This document shows positions 33,631 through 41,662 of a stretch of 64,000 bases of DNA, piece by piece; the first letter of the stretch is position 1; every line of letters starts with the position of its first letter. The stretch lies in the NCBI RefSeq assembly GCF_004365175.1, contig NZ_SOCE01000001.1, positions 1,723,154 through 1,787,153 of the forward strand. Direction: 5' to 3'. The notes below the pieces were generated by a model that was given only the letters and a program-made list of their open reading frames with translations, was not told the origin of the DNA and searched no databases. This DNA is from Kribbella voronezhensis (GTDB taxonomy: Bacteria > Actinomycetota > Actinomycetes > Propionibacteriales > Kribbellaceae). Position numbers and translations under genes: made by a program.

Positions 33631-33882
33631 ATGTCGATCCTGGACCGATTCAAGCGCTGGCGCCTGGCCCACCAGGTCAACGAGGCGGACGCACCCGCGG
33701 ACACCACGACGGCCATGACGAGGGCGGAAGGCGGCGACCCGCGAGGCGGCACGCCGGCCACCACCGGCACCGGTTCCAGCGGCGACTTCGTCGGCCGGGT
33801 CGCCGGCGACGAGGCCGAAACCGGCCCGAGCGGCGCCGAGGCCCGCGCCGCCGGCACCAAGGACACCCCTGAAGAACGCTGA
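33631..33882 (+). CDS. Small hydrophilic protein of unknown function
   Basis: An 83-residue protein (MSILDRFKRWRLAHQVNEADAP) with a basic amphipathic start, then a Gly/Thr/Asp/Glu-rich low-complexity tail. GGAG stands about nine bases before the ATG, and a stress-type promoter lies 35 nt upstream. I recognise no domain. The composition resembles small actinobacterial stress-induced proteins; that is an impression only. Confidence 0.55.
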   Translation: MSILDRFKRWRLAHQVNEADAPADTTTAMTRAEGGDPRGGTPATTGTGSSGDFVGRVAGDEAETGPSGAEARAAGTKDTPEER

Positions 33883-33915
33883 GGAGATCGGACATCGAGG
33901 AACTCGGTCCGAGCT

Positions 33916-33978
33916 CCGGCGAGATCGGCCAGGGCGCCGACGAGATCGGTCCGGACACCGGCGAGATTGGTTGCCGAC
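33916..33978 (+). repeat. Three imperfect 21-bp direct repeats
   Basis: Units at 33916, 33937 and 33958 share CCGRCGAGATYGG followed by a variable part; a weaker fourth copy precedes them. In one frame they would read GEIGQGADEIGPDTGEIG, with a 7-residue period. They lie in the gap between two small genes and may be a decayed or frame-shifted coding tail of the 83-residue gene. Confidence 0.5.
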
Positions 33979-34009
33979 GGCATCTCGCGCTCCGGGCCCG
34001 GGGCAACCG

Positions 34010-34035
34010 GTTTGCCCGTCAGGTGATCCGGGTAC
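34010..34035 (+). promoter_or_regulatory. SigB/SigF-type promoter before the 74-residue basic protein
   Basis: GTTT (34010) and GGGTAC (34030) with a 16-nt spacer, an exact match to GNNT-N14-16-GGGTAC. The -10 ends 39 nt before ATG 34075. Confidence 0.7.
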
Positions 34036-34074
34036 CGAAAGGCGTCTTATCGTCGCACCAGCCGGGAGATCGTG

Positions 34075-34299
34075 ATGCCGGGCAAGTCGTCGAACGTGAA
34101 GAACGAGAAACAGTACGAGGCGCTCAAGGACAAGGGAATGTCCAAGGAGCGCGCCGCCAAGATCGCCAATTCGCCGAAGGCGAGCGAACACGGTGGCAAG
34201 CAGAGCGGCAAGGGTGGTAACAGCAGCCAGGGCGGCACCACCGCGCAGAAGAAGGAAGCCGGCCGCAAGGGCGGAAAGGCAGCGGCCAAGAAGAGCTAA
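34075..34299 (+). CDS. Small basic Lys/Gly-rich protein (DUF7218-like)
   Basis: A 74-residue protein, MPGKSSNVKNEKQYEALKDKGMSKERAAKIANSPKASEHGG, with a short helical part and a Gly/Ser/Lys-rich tail ending RKGGKAAAKKS. Close relatives are common in actinobacteria as DUF7218-type proteins and are thought stress-linked; their biochemical role is not known. ATG 34075 follows GGGAG by seven bases; GTG 34072 is in frame. The promoter upstream is the best SigB-like match in the window. Confidence 0.75.
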   Translation: MPGKSSNVKNEKQYEALKDKGMSKERAAKIANSPKASEHGGKQSGKGGNSSQGGTTAQKKEAGRKGGKAAAKKS

Positions 34300-34414
34300 T
34301 GTCCCGGACTACCGGACCGGGGCGTTCCGCAATAGCATCGAAGGCAGCCGAAGGGCCTGGCCTGGTGCCTCCCCCCGCACCGCCGGGTCCTTCGCCCGCC
34401 CCCTTTTCCGCCCG

Positions 34415-35257
34415 CTAGTCGGTCTCGGCCGTCTTGGTCGTGACGCGCTGAGCGGCCTTGTCGAACAAACGGTCGGGCACCAGCCGGCGGATCTTGGGCA
34501 CCACCGCGGCGGCCGCGCCGACCGGGTACCGCGTCCGCGGTTTCGCACTCGTCACCGCGTGCTCGATCACCGCGGCGACCTTCGCCGAGCTCGCGCCGTT
34601 CTTCGACGCGCTCCGCAGCGACTCGCGGAAGGCGTTGATCCTGTCCGCATACCGCTCGGAGGCCGGCAACCGGTCGAGCGTTTCGACCGCCTTGGCCCAC
34701 AGCGGCGTCGCGATCGGCCCCGGCTCGACGATCGAGACCCAGATCCCCTCCGGCGCCAACTCCTGACGCCAGGCGTCCCCGATCGCCTCGATCGCGTACT
34801 TCGAGGCGTGGTACGCACCGGCGAACTGCACCGAGACCAGGCCGCCCACGGAGCCGACGAACACGATCCGGCCGCCGTGGCCACGCCGGAGCAGCGGAAG
34901 GACGCTCTGGGTGACCGCGACGGGGCCGATCACGTTGACCTCCAGTTGCTGCCGGAGGCTCTCGATCGGCAGAAGTTCGAGCGGGCCCGCGATCCCCTGT
35001 CCCGCGACGTTGACGACCGCGGTCAGCGGGTCCCCGCCGAGCTGCGACGCCACCGCCTCGGCCAGGCTTTCGACCGAGGCCTGGTCGGTGACGTCGACAG
35101 CGTGAACGCTCAGCGCGGGTGACGCCTGCCGAGCAAGGATCTCGCCGTCCGCGAGGTCGTGCACGGCAGCGAACACCCGGATCCCGGCGCGGTCCAGCCG
35201 AAGCGCTGTGTTCGCTCCGATCCCGCTGCCCGCGCCGGTCAGGAGAACAGAAGTCAT
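34415..35257 (-). CDS. Short-chain dehydrogenase/reductase (last gene of the stress cassette)
   Basis: A 280-residue SDR, MTSVLLTGAGSGIGANTAL, with Asp in VDVTDQASV, the NVAG version of NNAG, Ser in VFVGSVGGLVS and YHASK. The tail KIRRLVPDRLFDKAAQR is typical of the RDH/retinol-dehydrogenase-like bacterial subgroup. ATG 35255-35257 overlaps the stop of the SRPBCC gene by ATGA; the frame upstream is not coding. Substrate unknown. It belongs to a run of minus-strand SDR and redox genes from 39016. Confidence 0.87.
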   Translation of the reverse strand: MTSVLLTGAGSGIGANTALRLDRAGIRVFAAVHDLADGEILARQASPALSVHAVDVTDQASVESLAEAVASQLGGDPLTAVVNVAGQGIAGPLELLPIESLRQQLEVNVIGPVAVTQSVLPLLRRGHGGRIVFVGSVGGLVSVQFAGAYHASKYAIEAIGDAWRQELAPEGIWVSIVEPGPIATPLWAKAVETLDRLPASERYADRINAFRESLRSASKNGASSAKVAAVIEHAVTSAKPRTRYPVGAAAAVVPKIRRLVPDRLFDKAAQRVTTKTAETD

Positions 35258-35721
35258 CGTCCCGCGTCCGGCCGATCGACGTCGCCGCGCCAGCCGCCGG
35301 TCTCGTGACCGCGCTTCTCGATGAACTCCTTGAAGCGCCGCAGGTCGCCCTTGACCCGGTGACTGATCAGGCCGGTCTTGTCCGCGACGTTCTCGGCGAT
35401 CCCCTCCGGCTCCAGGTCCATCTGGGCCGTCACCCGGGTCTTGGTGTCGTCGAGCCGGTGGAAGGTGATCACACCCGCATGGCGTGGCTCCGAGTCGGAG
35501 GTCCAGGCGACCCGCTCTTCCGGGTGCTGCTCGGTGATGGTGGCGTCGAACTCGCGGGTGACGCCCGCGATGCTGGTCACCCAGTGCGTGTGGGTGGCGT
35601 CGAGCTGCCTGATCTCGTCGACGCCTTCCATGAACTGCGGGAACGACTCGAACTGCGTCCACTGGTTGTAAACCGCGGTGATCGGCGCCTCGACGTCGAC
35701 CGACTCAGTGGTGTTGCCCAT
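35254..35721 (-). CDS. SRPBCC-fold protein (polyketide cyclase-like)
   Basis: A 155-residue START/Bet v 1-fold protein, MGNTTESVDVEAPITAVYNQWTQFESFPQFMEGVDEIRQLD, that should bind a hydrophobic ligand in a deep pocket. The segment RVTAQMDLEPEGIAENVADKTGLISHRVKGDLRRFKEFIE is the family's C-terminal helix region. It is a common partner in actinobacterial stress clusters, of unknown ligand. ATG 35719-35721 has a good SigB-type promoter upstream, giving an internal start within the cassette. Confidence 0.87.
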   Translation of the reverse strand: MGNTTESVDVEAPITAVYNQWTQFESFPQFMEGVDEIRQLDATHTHWVTSIAGVTREFDATITEQHPEERVAWTSDSEPRHAGVITFHRLDDTKTRVTAQMDLEPEGIAENVADKTGLISHRVKGDLRRFKEFIEKRGHETGGWRGDVDRPDAGR

Positions 35722-35785
35722 CTGTGGTTCCTCCCTAGGCCCCGGTACTGCGAGGCGAGTTGTGCACTGGTTCGTCCCGCCCCCA

Positions 35786-35809
35786 GTACCCAGCGATTTC
35801 AGGGGAAAC
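35786..35809 (-). promoter_or_regulatory. SigB/SigF-type promoter before the SRPBCC gene
   Basis: On the minus strand GTTT (35809-35806) and GGGTAC (35791-35786) stand 14 nt apart, an exact consensus match. It serves the SRPBCC and last SDR genes separately from the upstream cassette. Confidence 0.7.
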
Positions 35810-35816
35810 CTGAAAC

Positions 35817-36767
35817 CTATGCACGCCTGCGCCGCACCTTCCAGCCCGCGCCCGCCACCGCGGCGGCCACCGTCGTACCGGCGAGCGGTCGCAGCCAGTG
35901 GCGGCCCCAGCGCCCGTACTCGCCGTCTCCCCGCGGACTCGGTGCCGGCACGTTGCCGGGATGGGCGCCGACCTTGTCGCGGGACAGTCCGCCCGCCTTC
36001 ATCAGCGGGGTGACCAAGCGGTCGAACACGCCCGGCAGCCACCGGAATCCGAACAGGGTCAGCCGATTGGCCACGCCGACCGACGTCGCCCGCCGCGGCC
36101 GGTCGGCGAGTCGCACGATGCGCCGGGCGACCTTCTCGGGTGGGTCGACCGGTGGCGGCGGCCGGCCGATCCGGCCCGCGTAGTTCGCGGCCTGCGAGTA
36201 GGCCGGTGTGTTCACCGACCCCGGCCAGACCAGGGCCACCTCGACTCCCGGATCCGGTCGGACCTCGAGCTGCCAGGTCCGGGTCAGGCCGTGAATGGCC
36301 CACTTGCTGGCGACGTAGGAACTCAGGTACGGCGTGGCGATCGTGCCCAGCAAGGAACCGACCACGATCAGCGTGCCGCTTCCCTGACTGCGGAAACTGC
36401 GCAGAGCCGATCGCCCCACGTTCGCCGTGCCTTGGATGTTGACGGTCAGCACGTGATCGAAGATGTCCGTGGGAACGTCCTCGAAGCGCCCGTACGCAAG
36501 GACTGCCGCGGCGTGCACGACAACGTCGATCGCCCCGAACCGCTGCTCGGCGACCACCATCAACTTCTCGACCTCGCCGGCAGCCGCCACGTCCGTCGGT
36601 ACGACGAGCACCTCGCCGCCATCGGAGACGCACAGTCTCTCGGCGGCGGCGAGACTCTCGGCCGACCGTGCCGCCAGGACGAGCCGAGCGCCCTGCCGCG
36701 CAAAGGCGCGCGCGGTCGCGAGCCCGATGCCGCTCGAGGCGCCGGTGACGACGACGACTCGGGTCAC
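35817..36767 (-). CDS. Short-chain dehydrogenase/reductase with C-terminal membrane tail
   Basis: A 316-residue SDR: TGASSGIGLATARAFARQG, VHAAAVLAYGRFEDV, Ser in VVGSLLGTIAT, and YVASKWAIHG. The C-terminus has a hydrophobic segment (LRPLAGTTVAAAVAGAGW) and an RRRRA end, a tail anchor also seen in the SDR at 37991. GTG start (36765-36767) overlaps the alcohol dehydrogenase stop. Substrate unknown. Confidence 0.87.
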   Translation of the reverse strand: MTRVVVVTGASSGIGLATARAFARQGARLVLAARSAESLAAAERLCVSDGGEVLVVPTDVAAAGEVEKLMVVAEQRFGAIDVVVHAAAVLAYGRFEDVPTDIFDHVLTVNIQGTANVGRSALRSFRSQGSGTLIVVGSLLGTIATPYLSSYVASKWAIHGLTRTWQLEVRPDPGVEVALVWPGSVNTPAYSQAANYAGRIGRPPPPVDPPEKVARRIVRLADRPRRATSVGVANRLTLFGFRWLPGVFDRLVTPLMKAGGLSRDKVGAHPGNVPAPSPRGDGEYGRWGRHWLRPLAGTTVAAAVAGAGWKVRRRRA

Positions 36768-37936
36768 GGCGTCAGCAGCACCTTCACGGCGCCGTCCTGC
36801 TTCTTCTGGAACATCTCGTACGCCGCGGGGCCTTCGGACAGCGGCAACCGGTGCGTCGCGAAGCCGTCGACCCCGAGCGGGTCGTCATCGGTCAGTAGCG
36901 GCAAGATGTCGTCCACCCAGCGGCGCACGTTGCCCTGCCCCATCCGGAGCTGGATCTGCTTGTCGAACATGGTCAGCATCGGCAGCGGATCGGCCGCCCC
37001 GCCGTACACGCCGCTCAGCGAGATCGTGCCGCCGCGGCGGACCAGGTCGATCGCCAGGTAGAACGCCGCCAGCCGGTCGACGCCGACCGTCTCCATCATC
37101 TTCTCGGCCAGCCCGCTCGGCAGCAGCCCGACGAGTTTGTGCGCGGCCTGCGCCTTCGGCGACCCGTGGGCCTCCATCCCGACCGCGTCGATCACCGAGT
37201 CGGGACCACGCCCGTCGGTCAGCTGACGTACCTGCTCGGCCACCTGGTCGGAGTACTCCAGGATCTCGACTCCGCGGGCCTGCGCCCGGCCGAGCCGCTC
37301 GGGCACCAGGTCGATGCCGATCACGCGGTAGCCGCGATGGATGCCGATCCTGGCCGCCATGTCACCGATCGGGCCGAGGCCGATCACCGCGAGCGTGCCG
37401 CCGTCGGGCACACCGGCGTAATCGACCGCCTGCCAGGCGGTCGGCAGCACGTCCGACAGGAACACGAACCGGTCGTCGGCCGGACCCTCCGGTACGACGA
37501 TCGGCCCGTACTGCGCCTGCGGCACCCGGAGGTACTCCGCCTGCCCGCCGGGCACCTGGCCGTAAAGCCTGGTGTAGCCGAAGAGCGCGGCGCCCATGCC
37601 CTCCTTGCGAACCTGGGTGGTCTCGCACTGCGACTGCAGACCCTGGTCGCACATGAAACAGTGCCCGCACGCGATCCCGAAGGGGATCACCACGCGGTCC
37701 CCGGCCTTGAGGTTCGTGACCTCCGAACCGGTCTCGACCACGACGCCCATCGGCTCGTGCCCGAGGACGTCACCCGGTGCGAGGTACGGCGCCATCACTT
37801 CGTACAGATGCAGGTCCGAGCCGCAGATGCCGGTCGACGTCACCTGGATGATCGCGTCGGTCGGCTCCTGGATCACCGGATCCGGCACGTCGGAGTACTC
37901 GATCTTTCGTTTTCCCTGCCAAGTCAATGCCTTCAT
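36764..37936 (-). CDS. Zinc-dependent alcohol dehydrogenase (formaldehyde-dehydrogenase-like)
   Basis: This 390-residue MDR-family enzyme has the catalytic zinc Cys in GICGSDLHLYE, GHEPMGVVVE, the structural zinc cluster in CGHCFMCDQGLQSQC, and the NAD fold AVIGLGPIGDMAARIG. It matches the group near glutathione-independent formaldehyde dehydrogenase and related broad-range enzymes. The start ATG lies 11 nt behind a GGGTAC -10 box, suggesting a leaderless message. It precedes the SDR at 35817 with a 4-nt overlap. Confidence 0.9.
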   Translation of the reverse strand: MKALTWQGKRKIEYSDVPDPVIQEPTDAIIQVTSTGICGSDLHLYEVMAPYLAPGDVLGHEPMGVVVETGSEVTNLKAGDRVVIPFGIACGHCFMCDQGLQSQCETTQVRKEGMGAALFGYTRLYGQVPGGQAEYLRVPQAQYGPIVVPEGPADDRFVFLSDVLPTAWQAVDYAGVPDGGTLAVIGLGPIGDMAARIGIHRGYRVIGIDLVPERLGRAQARGVEILEYSDQVAEQVRQLTDGRGPDSVIDAVGMEAHGSPKAQAAHKLVGLLPSGLAEKMMETVGVDRLAAFYLAIDLVRRGGTISLSGVYGGAADPLPMLTMFDKQIQLRMGQGNVRRWVDDILPLLTDDDPLGVDGFATHRLPLSEGPAAYEMFQKKQDGAVKVLLTP

Positions 37937-37947
37937 ACCGGCGGCCG

Positions 37948-37971
37948 GTACCCGGATCCCCGGCAGCGAAC
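37948..37971 (-). promoter_or_regulatory. SigB/SigF-type promoter before the alcohol dehydrogenase
   Basis: GTTC (37971-37968) and GGGTAC (37953-37948) with a 14-nt spacer on the minus strand. The -10 ends 11 nt before the ATG. Confidence 0.6.
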
Positions 37972-37990
37972 CGAAAGTTGTGCAACCGGC

Positions 37991-39016
37991 TCAGCGTCGC
38001 GCCCGCCGCCACGCCGAGGCGGCCGCGGCAGCCACACCGGCGGTCGCCAGAGCCACTGGTCCGCGGTGCTGCGAGGCCCACAACTGGTAGCTGCGGCTGG
38101 TCGACCTGCTGTCGAAGACACCGTGGGTGCCGAAATCCTCTTCGCCCTGCCCGTCGGCCGGTTCCCACAGGTTGGCCGGCGAGTCCGCTGCGTGCGGCTG
38201 GTCGGTCTGCTGGGACTTGTACCCCGTCCGGGCCAGGTAGTGGTCGAGGAGACCCGCTGCGAACTTGTTCGCGATCAGCGTCGCCGCCGTCGGACCGCCC
38301 ACCCAGTACTCGCGGCGCCGCGGGTGGTCGGCGGCGTACAGGATCGCCTTCGCGGCCACCTCGGGCTGGAAGATCGGCGGCACCGGTTGCGGGTGCCTGG
38401 GCAGCCTGGACAGCACCCAGGAGAACTGGGGCGTGTTCACCGCCGGCATCTGGACCATCGTCACGTGCACGTTCGACTTGTCGTGCAGCAGTTCGCAGCG
38501 CAGCGAGTCGTGGAAGCCCTGGATGGCGTGCTTGGCGCCGCAGTACGCCGATTGCAAGGGGATCCCGCGATACGCGAGCGCGGAGCCGACCTGGACGATC
38601 GCACCCCGGTCGCGCGGCTTCATCCGGTCCAGTGCGGCCCGGGTGCCGTAGACGTAGCCGAGATAGGTCACCTCGGTCGCCCGCTTGAACTCGGCCGGCT
38701 CGATCTCGGTGAACGGCGCGAAGACCGAGGTGAAGGCGACATTGACCCAGACGTCGATCGGACCGAGTTCGGCCTCGACCCGGGCGGCCGCGCTCTCCAC
38801 CTGGTCGTAGTCGGCGACGTCGACCGCGATCGGCAGCGCCGTACCGCCGGCCGCTTCGACCTCCTCGACCGCGCCCTTCAGCCCTTCTTCGCCGCGCGCG
38901 AGCAGGGCCACCTTCGCCCCTCGCGCCGCGTAGGCGATGGCGGTCGCCCTGCCGATCCCGCCACTGGCCCCGGTCACCACCACGGTCTGGACCTGCCCGT
39001 TCACGCTCACAGCCAC
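37991..39016 (-). CDS. Short-chain dehydrogenase/reductase, membrane-anchored
   Basis: A 341-residue SDR: VVTGASGGIGRATAIAYAARGAKV, VNVAFTSVF, Ser in VGSALAYRG and YCGAKHAIQGFHDSLRCEL. After the SDR core comes an extra acidic stretch (HAADSPANLWEPADGQGEEDFGTHG) and a C-terminal hydrophobic anchor (VALATAGVAAAAASAW) with a basic end. This arrangement is typical of a conserved actinobacterial stress SDR. It is the first gene of the minus-strand run. GGTT and GGGAAC, 15 nt apart at 39073-39049, may be its promoter. Confidence 0.87.
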   Translation of the reverse strand: MAVSVNGQVQTVVVTGASGGIGRATAIAYAARGAKVALLARGEEGLKGAVEEVEAAGGTALPIAVDVADYDQVESAAARVEAELGPIDVWVNVAFTSVFAPFTEIEPAEFKRATEVTYLGYVYGTRAALDRMKPRDRGAIVQVGSALAYRGIPLQSAYCGAKHAIQGFHDSLRCELLHDKSNVHVTMVQMPAVNTPQFSWVLSRLPRHPQPVPPIFQPEVAAKAILYAADHPRRREYWVGGPTAATLIANKFAAGLLDHYLARTGYKSQQTDQPHAADSPANLWEPADGQGEEDFGTHGVFDSRSTSRSYQLWASQHRGPVALATAGVAAAAASAWRRARR

Positions 39017-39076
39017 TGACTCCTTCGTCGTCGGTCCCGGTGCTTCCGGTTCCCACCGCGTGCCGGTTCAACCCGT

Positions 39077-39102
39077 GACTGAGGGGCGGTTCGCCGGGGT
39101 AC
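39077..39102 (+). promoter_or_regulatory. SigB/SigF-type promoter before the VOC gene
   Basis: GACT (39077) and GGGTAC (39097) with a 16-nt spacer fit the GNNT-N14-16-GGGTAC consensus. The -10 ends 39 nt before GTG 39142. Confidence 0.6.
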
Positions 39103-39141
39103 CGGCACCGGCACCGGAACCCCCGACGGACGGAGCGTTGT

Positions 39142-39522
39142 GTGACAGAGCAGATTCCCCTCTCCGGCGTCGTACTGGACGCGCCGGATCCGCGCGAGCT
39201 GGCGAAGTTCTACCGGCAACTGCTCGGTTGGGAGATCGTTCAGGACGACGAGAACTGGGCGCAGCTGCGGGGGCCTGCCGGCAGCAGCAAGATCTCGATC
39301 CAGCGCGAGCCACACCATCGGCCCCCGGCCTGGCCCAGCGAACCCGACCGCCAGCAGATGCAGCTCCACCTCGACTTCGAGATCTCCGACCTCGGGGAGG
39401 CCCAGCAACGCGCTGTCAGCGCAGGAGCGACCGTGATGGACTGGCAGCCGCAAGAAGAAGGCGTCCGGATCTTCGCCGACCCGGTCGGGCACGTCTTCTG
39501 TCTCTTCCTGCCCGGCTGGTAG
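39142..39522 (+). CDS. VOC-superfamily (glyoxalase-like) protein
   Basis: A 126-residue protein with two VOC modules: LSGVVLDAPDPRELAKFYRQLLGWEIVQDD and MQLHLDFEISDLGEAQQRAVSAGATVMDWQ. The metal-site residues look like His in QLHLDF and Glu/Asp near VRIFADPVGHVFCLF. VOC proteins bind metals and small toxic electrophiles or antibiotics; the ligand is not predictable. GTG start with CGGAG about six bases ahead. Diverges from the SDR at 39016. Confidence 0.85.
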   Translation: MTEQIPLSGVVLDAPDPRELAKFYRQLLGWEIVQDDENWAQLRGPAGSSKISIQREPHHRPPAWPSEPDRQQMQLHLDFEISDLGEAQQRAVSAGATVMDWQPQEEGVRIFADPVGHVFCLFLPGW

Positions 39523-39589
39523 CGCCTTGTACTGGGGCGTAACGGCGACGGCTCTGTGACGGGCGGAGGCGTCGGTGCATTATTGGGGC

Positions 39590-40384
39590 ATGGATCAGCC
39601 CGGAGGCGCGGAGGCGCTAGGAGACGGCGAGGTGGAGCCGCGGTTCGACACGTTCACAGCCGACGGCATGGCGACGGCGGACGCCTTCGCCCGGCTCGCT
39701 GTCGAACTGCACGACTCCGAAGGTGTCGAGGAGACGATCCATGCCGTCGTCGCCTTCGCGATCCAGGCGCTGGACTGTTCGCATGCCGGCGTCGCCACCG
39801 CCGGCCGGGGCCGCAAACCCGAGATCCCCGCGGTCACCGATCCGGTCGTCGCCGAGATCTACCGGTCGCAGCTGACCTATGGCAACGGGCCGATGACGGT
39901 CTGTATGGACGAGCGGGTGCCGATCCTGGTCACCGACACCGCGGCCGACAACCGCTGGCCCGAGTGGGCGGCGCAGGTCCGCGACCTCGGCGTACGGAGT
40001 GTCTTCGACGTGCCGTTGAACTCGGCGGCCGGGACCGTCGGCGTGATGGGGCTGTACAGCAACCGGCCGGACGCCTTCAGCACCGACGACCAGGCCATCG
40101 CGCACATCCTTGCCCGGCACGCGACGGTCGCCATCGCGAACGCGCGCCATGACGCCACGATGATCCAGGCCATCGACGCCCGAAAGCTGGTCGGACAGGC
40201 GATGGGCATCCTGATGGAGCGCTTCGACCTGGACGGCGACCGCGCCTTCGAAGTACTGCGACGCTACTCCCAGGACAACAACGTGAAACTGCGGGACGTG
40301 GCCCAGTACCTCGTCGAGACCCGCCAGCTCCCGACCGCTCGGCACCGCGTGAACGGCAGCCGGCCGACGAGCCCTGCGCCGTAA
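39590..40384 (+). CDS. GAF-ANTAR regulatory protein
   Basis: A 264-residue regulator from ATG 39590. The GAF domain spans about 35-175 (HDSEGVEETIHAVVAFAIQALDCSHAGV, YGNGPMTVCMDERVPILVTDTAADNRWPEW). The C-terminal ANTAR domain is DARKLVGQAMGILMERFDLDGDRAFEVLRRYSQDNNVKLRDVAQYLVE, which binds dual hairpins in RNA to prevent termination. The GAF part probably senses a small ligand or redox state. It faces the sigma factor gene across a shared terminator. Confidence 0.9.
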   Translation: MDQPGGAEALGDGEVEPRFDTFTADGMATADAFARLAVELHDSEGVEETIHAVVAFAIQALDCSHAGVATAGRGRKPEIPAVTDPVVAEIYRSQLTYGNGPMTVCMDERVPILVTDTAADNRWPEWAAQVRDLGVRSVFDVPLNSAAGTVGVMGLYSNRPDAFSTDDQAIAHILARHATVAIANARHDATMIQAIDARKLVGQAMGILMERFDLDGDRAFEVLRRYSQDNNVKLRDVAQYLVETRQLPTARHRVNGSRPTSPAP

Positions 40385-40464
40385 CCGCGCGCACCGGCCG
40401 TAGTCGCGGTTCGTGCCCGGCCCAGTCGGCGTCCACCACCTGCCAGCCGCGTCCCGCGGTTCGG

Positions 40465-40498
40465 GCCGCGCGCGCCGGTGGGTTTCGGCGCGCGCGGC
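40465..40498. terminator. Bidirectional terminator between the ANTAR and sigma-factor genes
   Basis: GCCGCGCGCGCCG (40465-40477) pairs perfectly with CGGCGCGCGCGGC (40486-40498) over an 8-nt loop GTGGGTTT. It sits in the 122-nt gap between the two convergent genes. Confidence 0.85.
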
Positions 40499-40506
40499 AC
40501 GGTCTG

Positions 40507-41340
40507 TCAGGCGGCCGAGGGGAGGGGTTCGAGGCGGTCGCGGAGCGTGTCGAGGATCTGCCGGAGGACCCGGGAGACCTGCATCTGGCTGACGCCGACC
40601 TCCCGGCCGATCTCGGACTGCGTCCAGCCCTCGACGAACCGCAGTTCCAGGATCCGCCGCTCGCGCTGACCGAGGTCCGCGAGCACCGGCTGGAGCATGT
40701 CCACCGCCTCGAGCTGGCTGACGGCCCGGTCCTCCTCCTCGGCCATGCAGTCGGCCAGCGTGAGCCCTTCTTCCTGCCCGGCCGGACGATCCAGCGACAG
40801 GGTGTTGAAACAGCCCCGCGCCGCCATCGCCTGCTCGACCTCGTCCGCCTCGATCCCGAGGTACGACGCGACTTCGTCGATGGACGGCTCTCGCCCGAGC
40901 CGTTGTTCCAGCTCCGGCAGTTTCGCCGAGACGGCACCCTGGATCTCCTGCAACCGGCGGGGAATCCGGACCGTCCAGGCACAGTCGCGGAAATACCGCT
41001 TCACCTCGCCCCGGATGGTCGGTACCGCGTAGCCGATGAACGGCGTCTCCGCGTCGAGGCGGTACTTGGTGGCCGCCTTCATCAGCCCGAGGAACGCGAC
41101 CTGCTCCAGGTCCTCGATCTCCGCGCCGCGGCCCCGGAACCGGTGGGCGATACCGCGGGCTATCTCCAGATTCAGCTCGACGATGCGATCGAGCAACTCC
41201 TGCTGCTCGGCCGGGTCGCTGCTGCGCTCCCGGAGTTCGAACAGTTCGATCGTCGCCGCCTCCCGGGCGGCCCGATCACCGGCCGACGAACACTGCGCCG
41301 GCAGCGACTGCTGACTACTATCGATCACAGAAACAGTCAT
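40507..41340 (-). CDS. RNA polymerase sigma factor, SigB/SigF family
   Basis: A 277-residue group-3 sigma factor. Region 2 is IVELNLEIARGIAHRFRGRGAEIEDLEQVAFLGLMKAATKYRLDAETPFIGYAVPTIRGEVKRYFRD, followed by WTVRIPRRLQEIQ, the SigF-type mark. Region 3 is EPSIDEVASYLGIEADEVEQAM, region 4 RERRILELRFVEGWTQSEIGREVGVSQMQVSRVLRQILDTL. Such sigmas read GNNT-N14-16-GGGTAC promoters, of which several surround it. No anti-sigma gene is next to it, so control probably lies elsewhere. A GGGTAA box at 41410-41415 may reflect autoregulation, but its -35 is poor. Confidence 0.92.
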   Translation of the reverse strand: MTVSVIDSSQQSLPAQCSSAGDRAAREAATIELFELRERSSDPAEQQELLDRIVELNLEIARGIAHRFRGRGAEIEDLEQVAFLGLMKAATKYRLDAETPFIGYAVPTIRGEVKRYFRDCAWTVRIPRRLQEIQGAVSAKLPELEQRLGREPSIDEVASYLGIEADEVEQAMAARGCFNTLSLDRPAGQEEGLTLADCMAEEEDRAVSQLEAVDMLQPVLADLGQRERRILELRFVEGWTQSEIGREVGVSQMQVSRVLRQILDTLRDRLEPLPSAA

Positions 41341-41461
41341 CTTTGACCTCGCGACATCTCAGTCACGGCGCGGCACATCTCTGGACCGCGGTCAAATGGC
41401 CCTTCTCCGTTACCCAGCGAGTTCAGCTACATGTATGACAATTCCGTCTCAGCGGAATCCG

Positions 41462-41662
41462 CTAGGCAGGGGTCCGGCGGGCAGCGGATTTCGGCCGGGC
41501 CGTCCGGTGGTGCAGCGCGTCCGGCTCGGACTCGTCGCGCGGCGCGCTCTTCGGCGTGGGGCACACCGGTCCACGCCGCACCGGGCCACCGCCGAGTCTT
41601 CGGCTCTTCCACTGCTTCTCGTCGTAATCGTAATAAGTATCGACGCCGCCCACAGTCATCAT
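41462..41662 (-). CDS. Small protein of unknown function
   Basis: A 66-residue reading frame, MMTVGGVDTYYDYDEKQWKSRRLGGGPVRRGP, preceded by GGGAG four bases before ATG ATG. The Tyr/Asp-rich start and the basic, Pro-rich end look like a real small protein, and the strong ribosome site supports it. An overlapping 90-codon frame on the other strand (41431-41703) has neither. I recognise no family. Confidence 0.5.
   Translation of the reverse strand: MMTVGGVDTYYDYDEKQWKSRRLGGGPVRRGPVCPTPKSAPRDESEPDALHHRTARPKSAARRTPA

Noticed and set aside
41410..41415. Autoregulatory SigB-type promoter of the sigma gene
   Set aside because: GGGTAA is a possible -10, but no GNNT stands 14-16 nt upstream, so I did not list it as a promoter.
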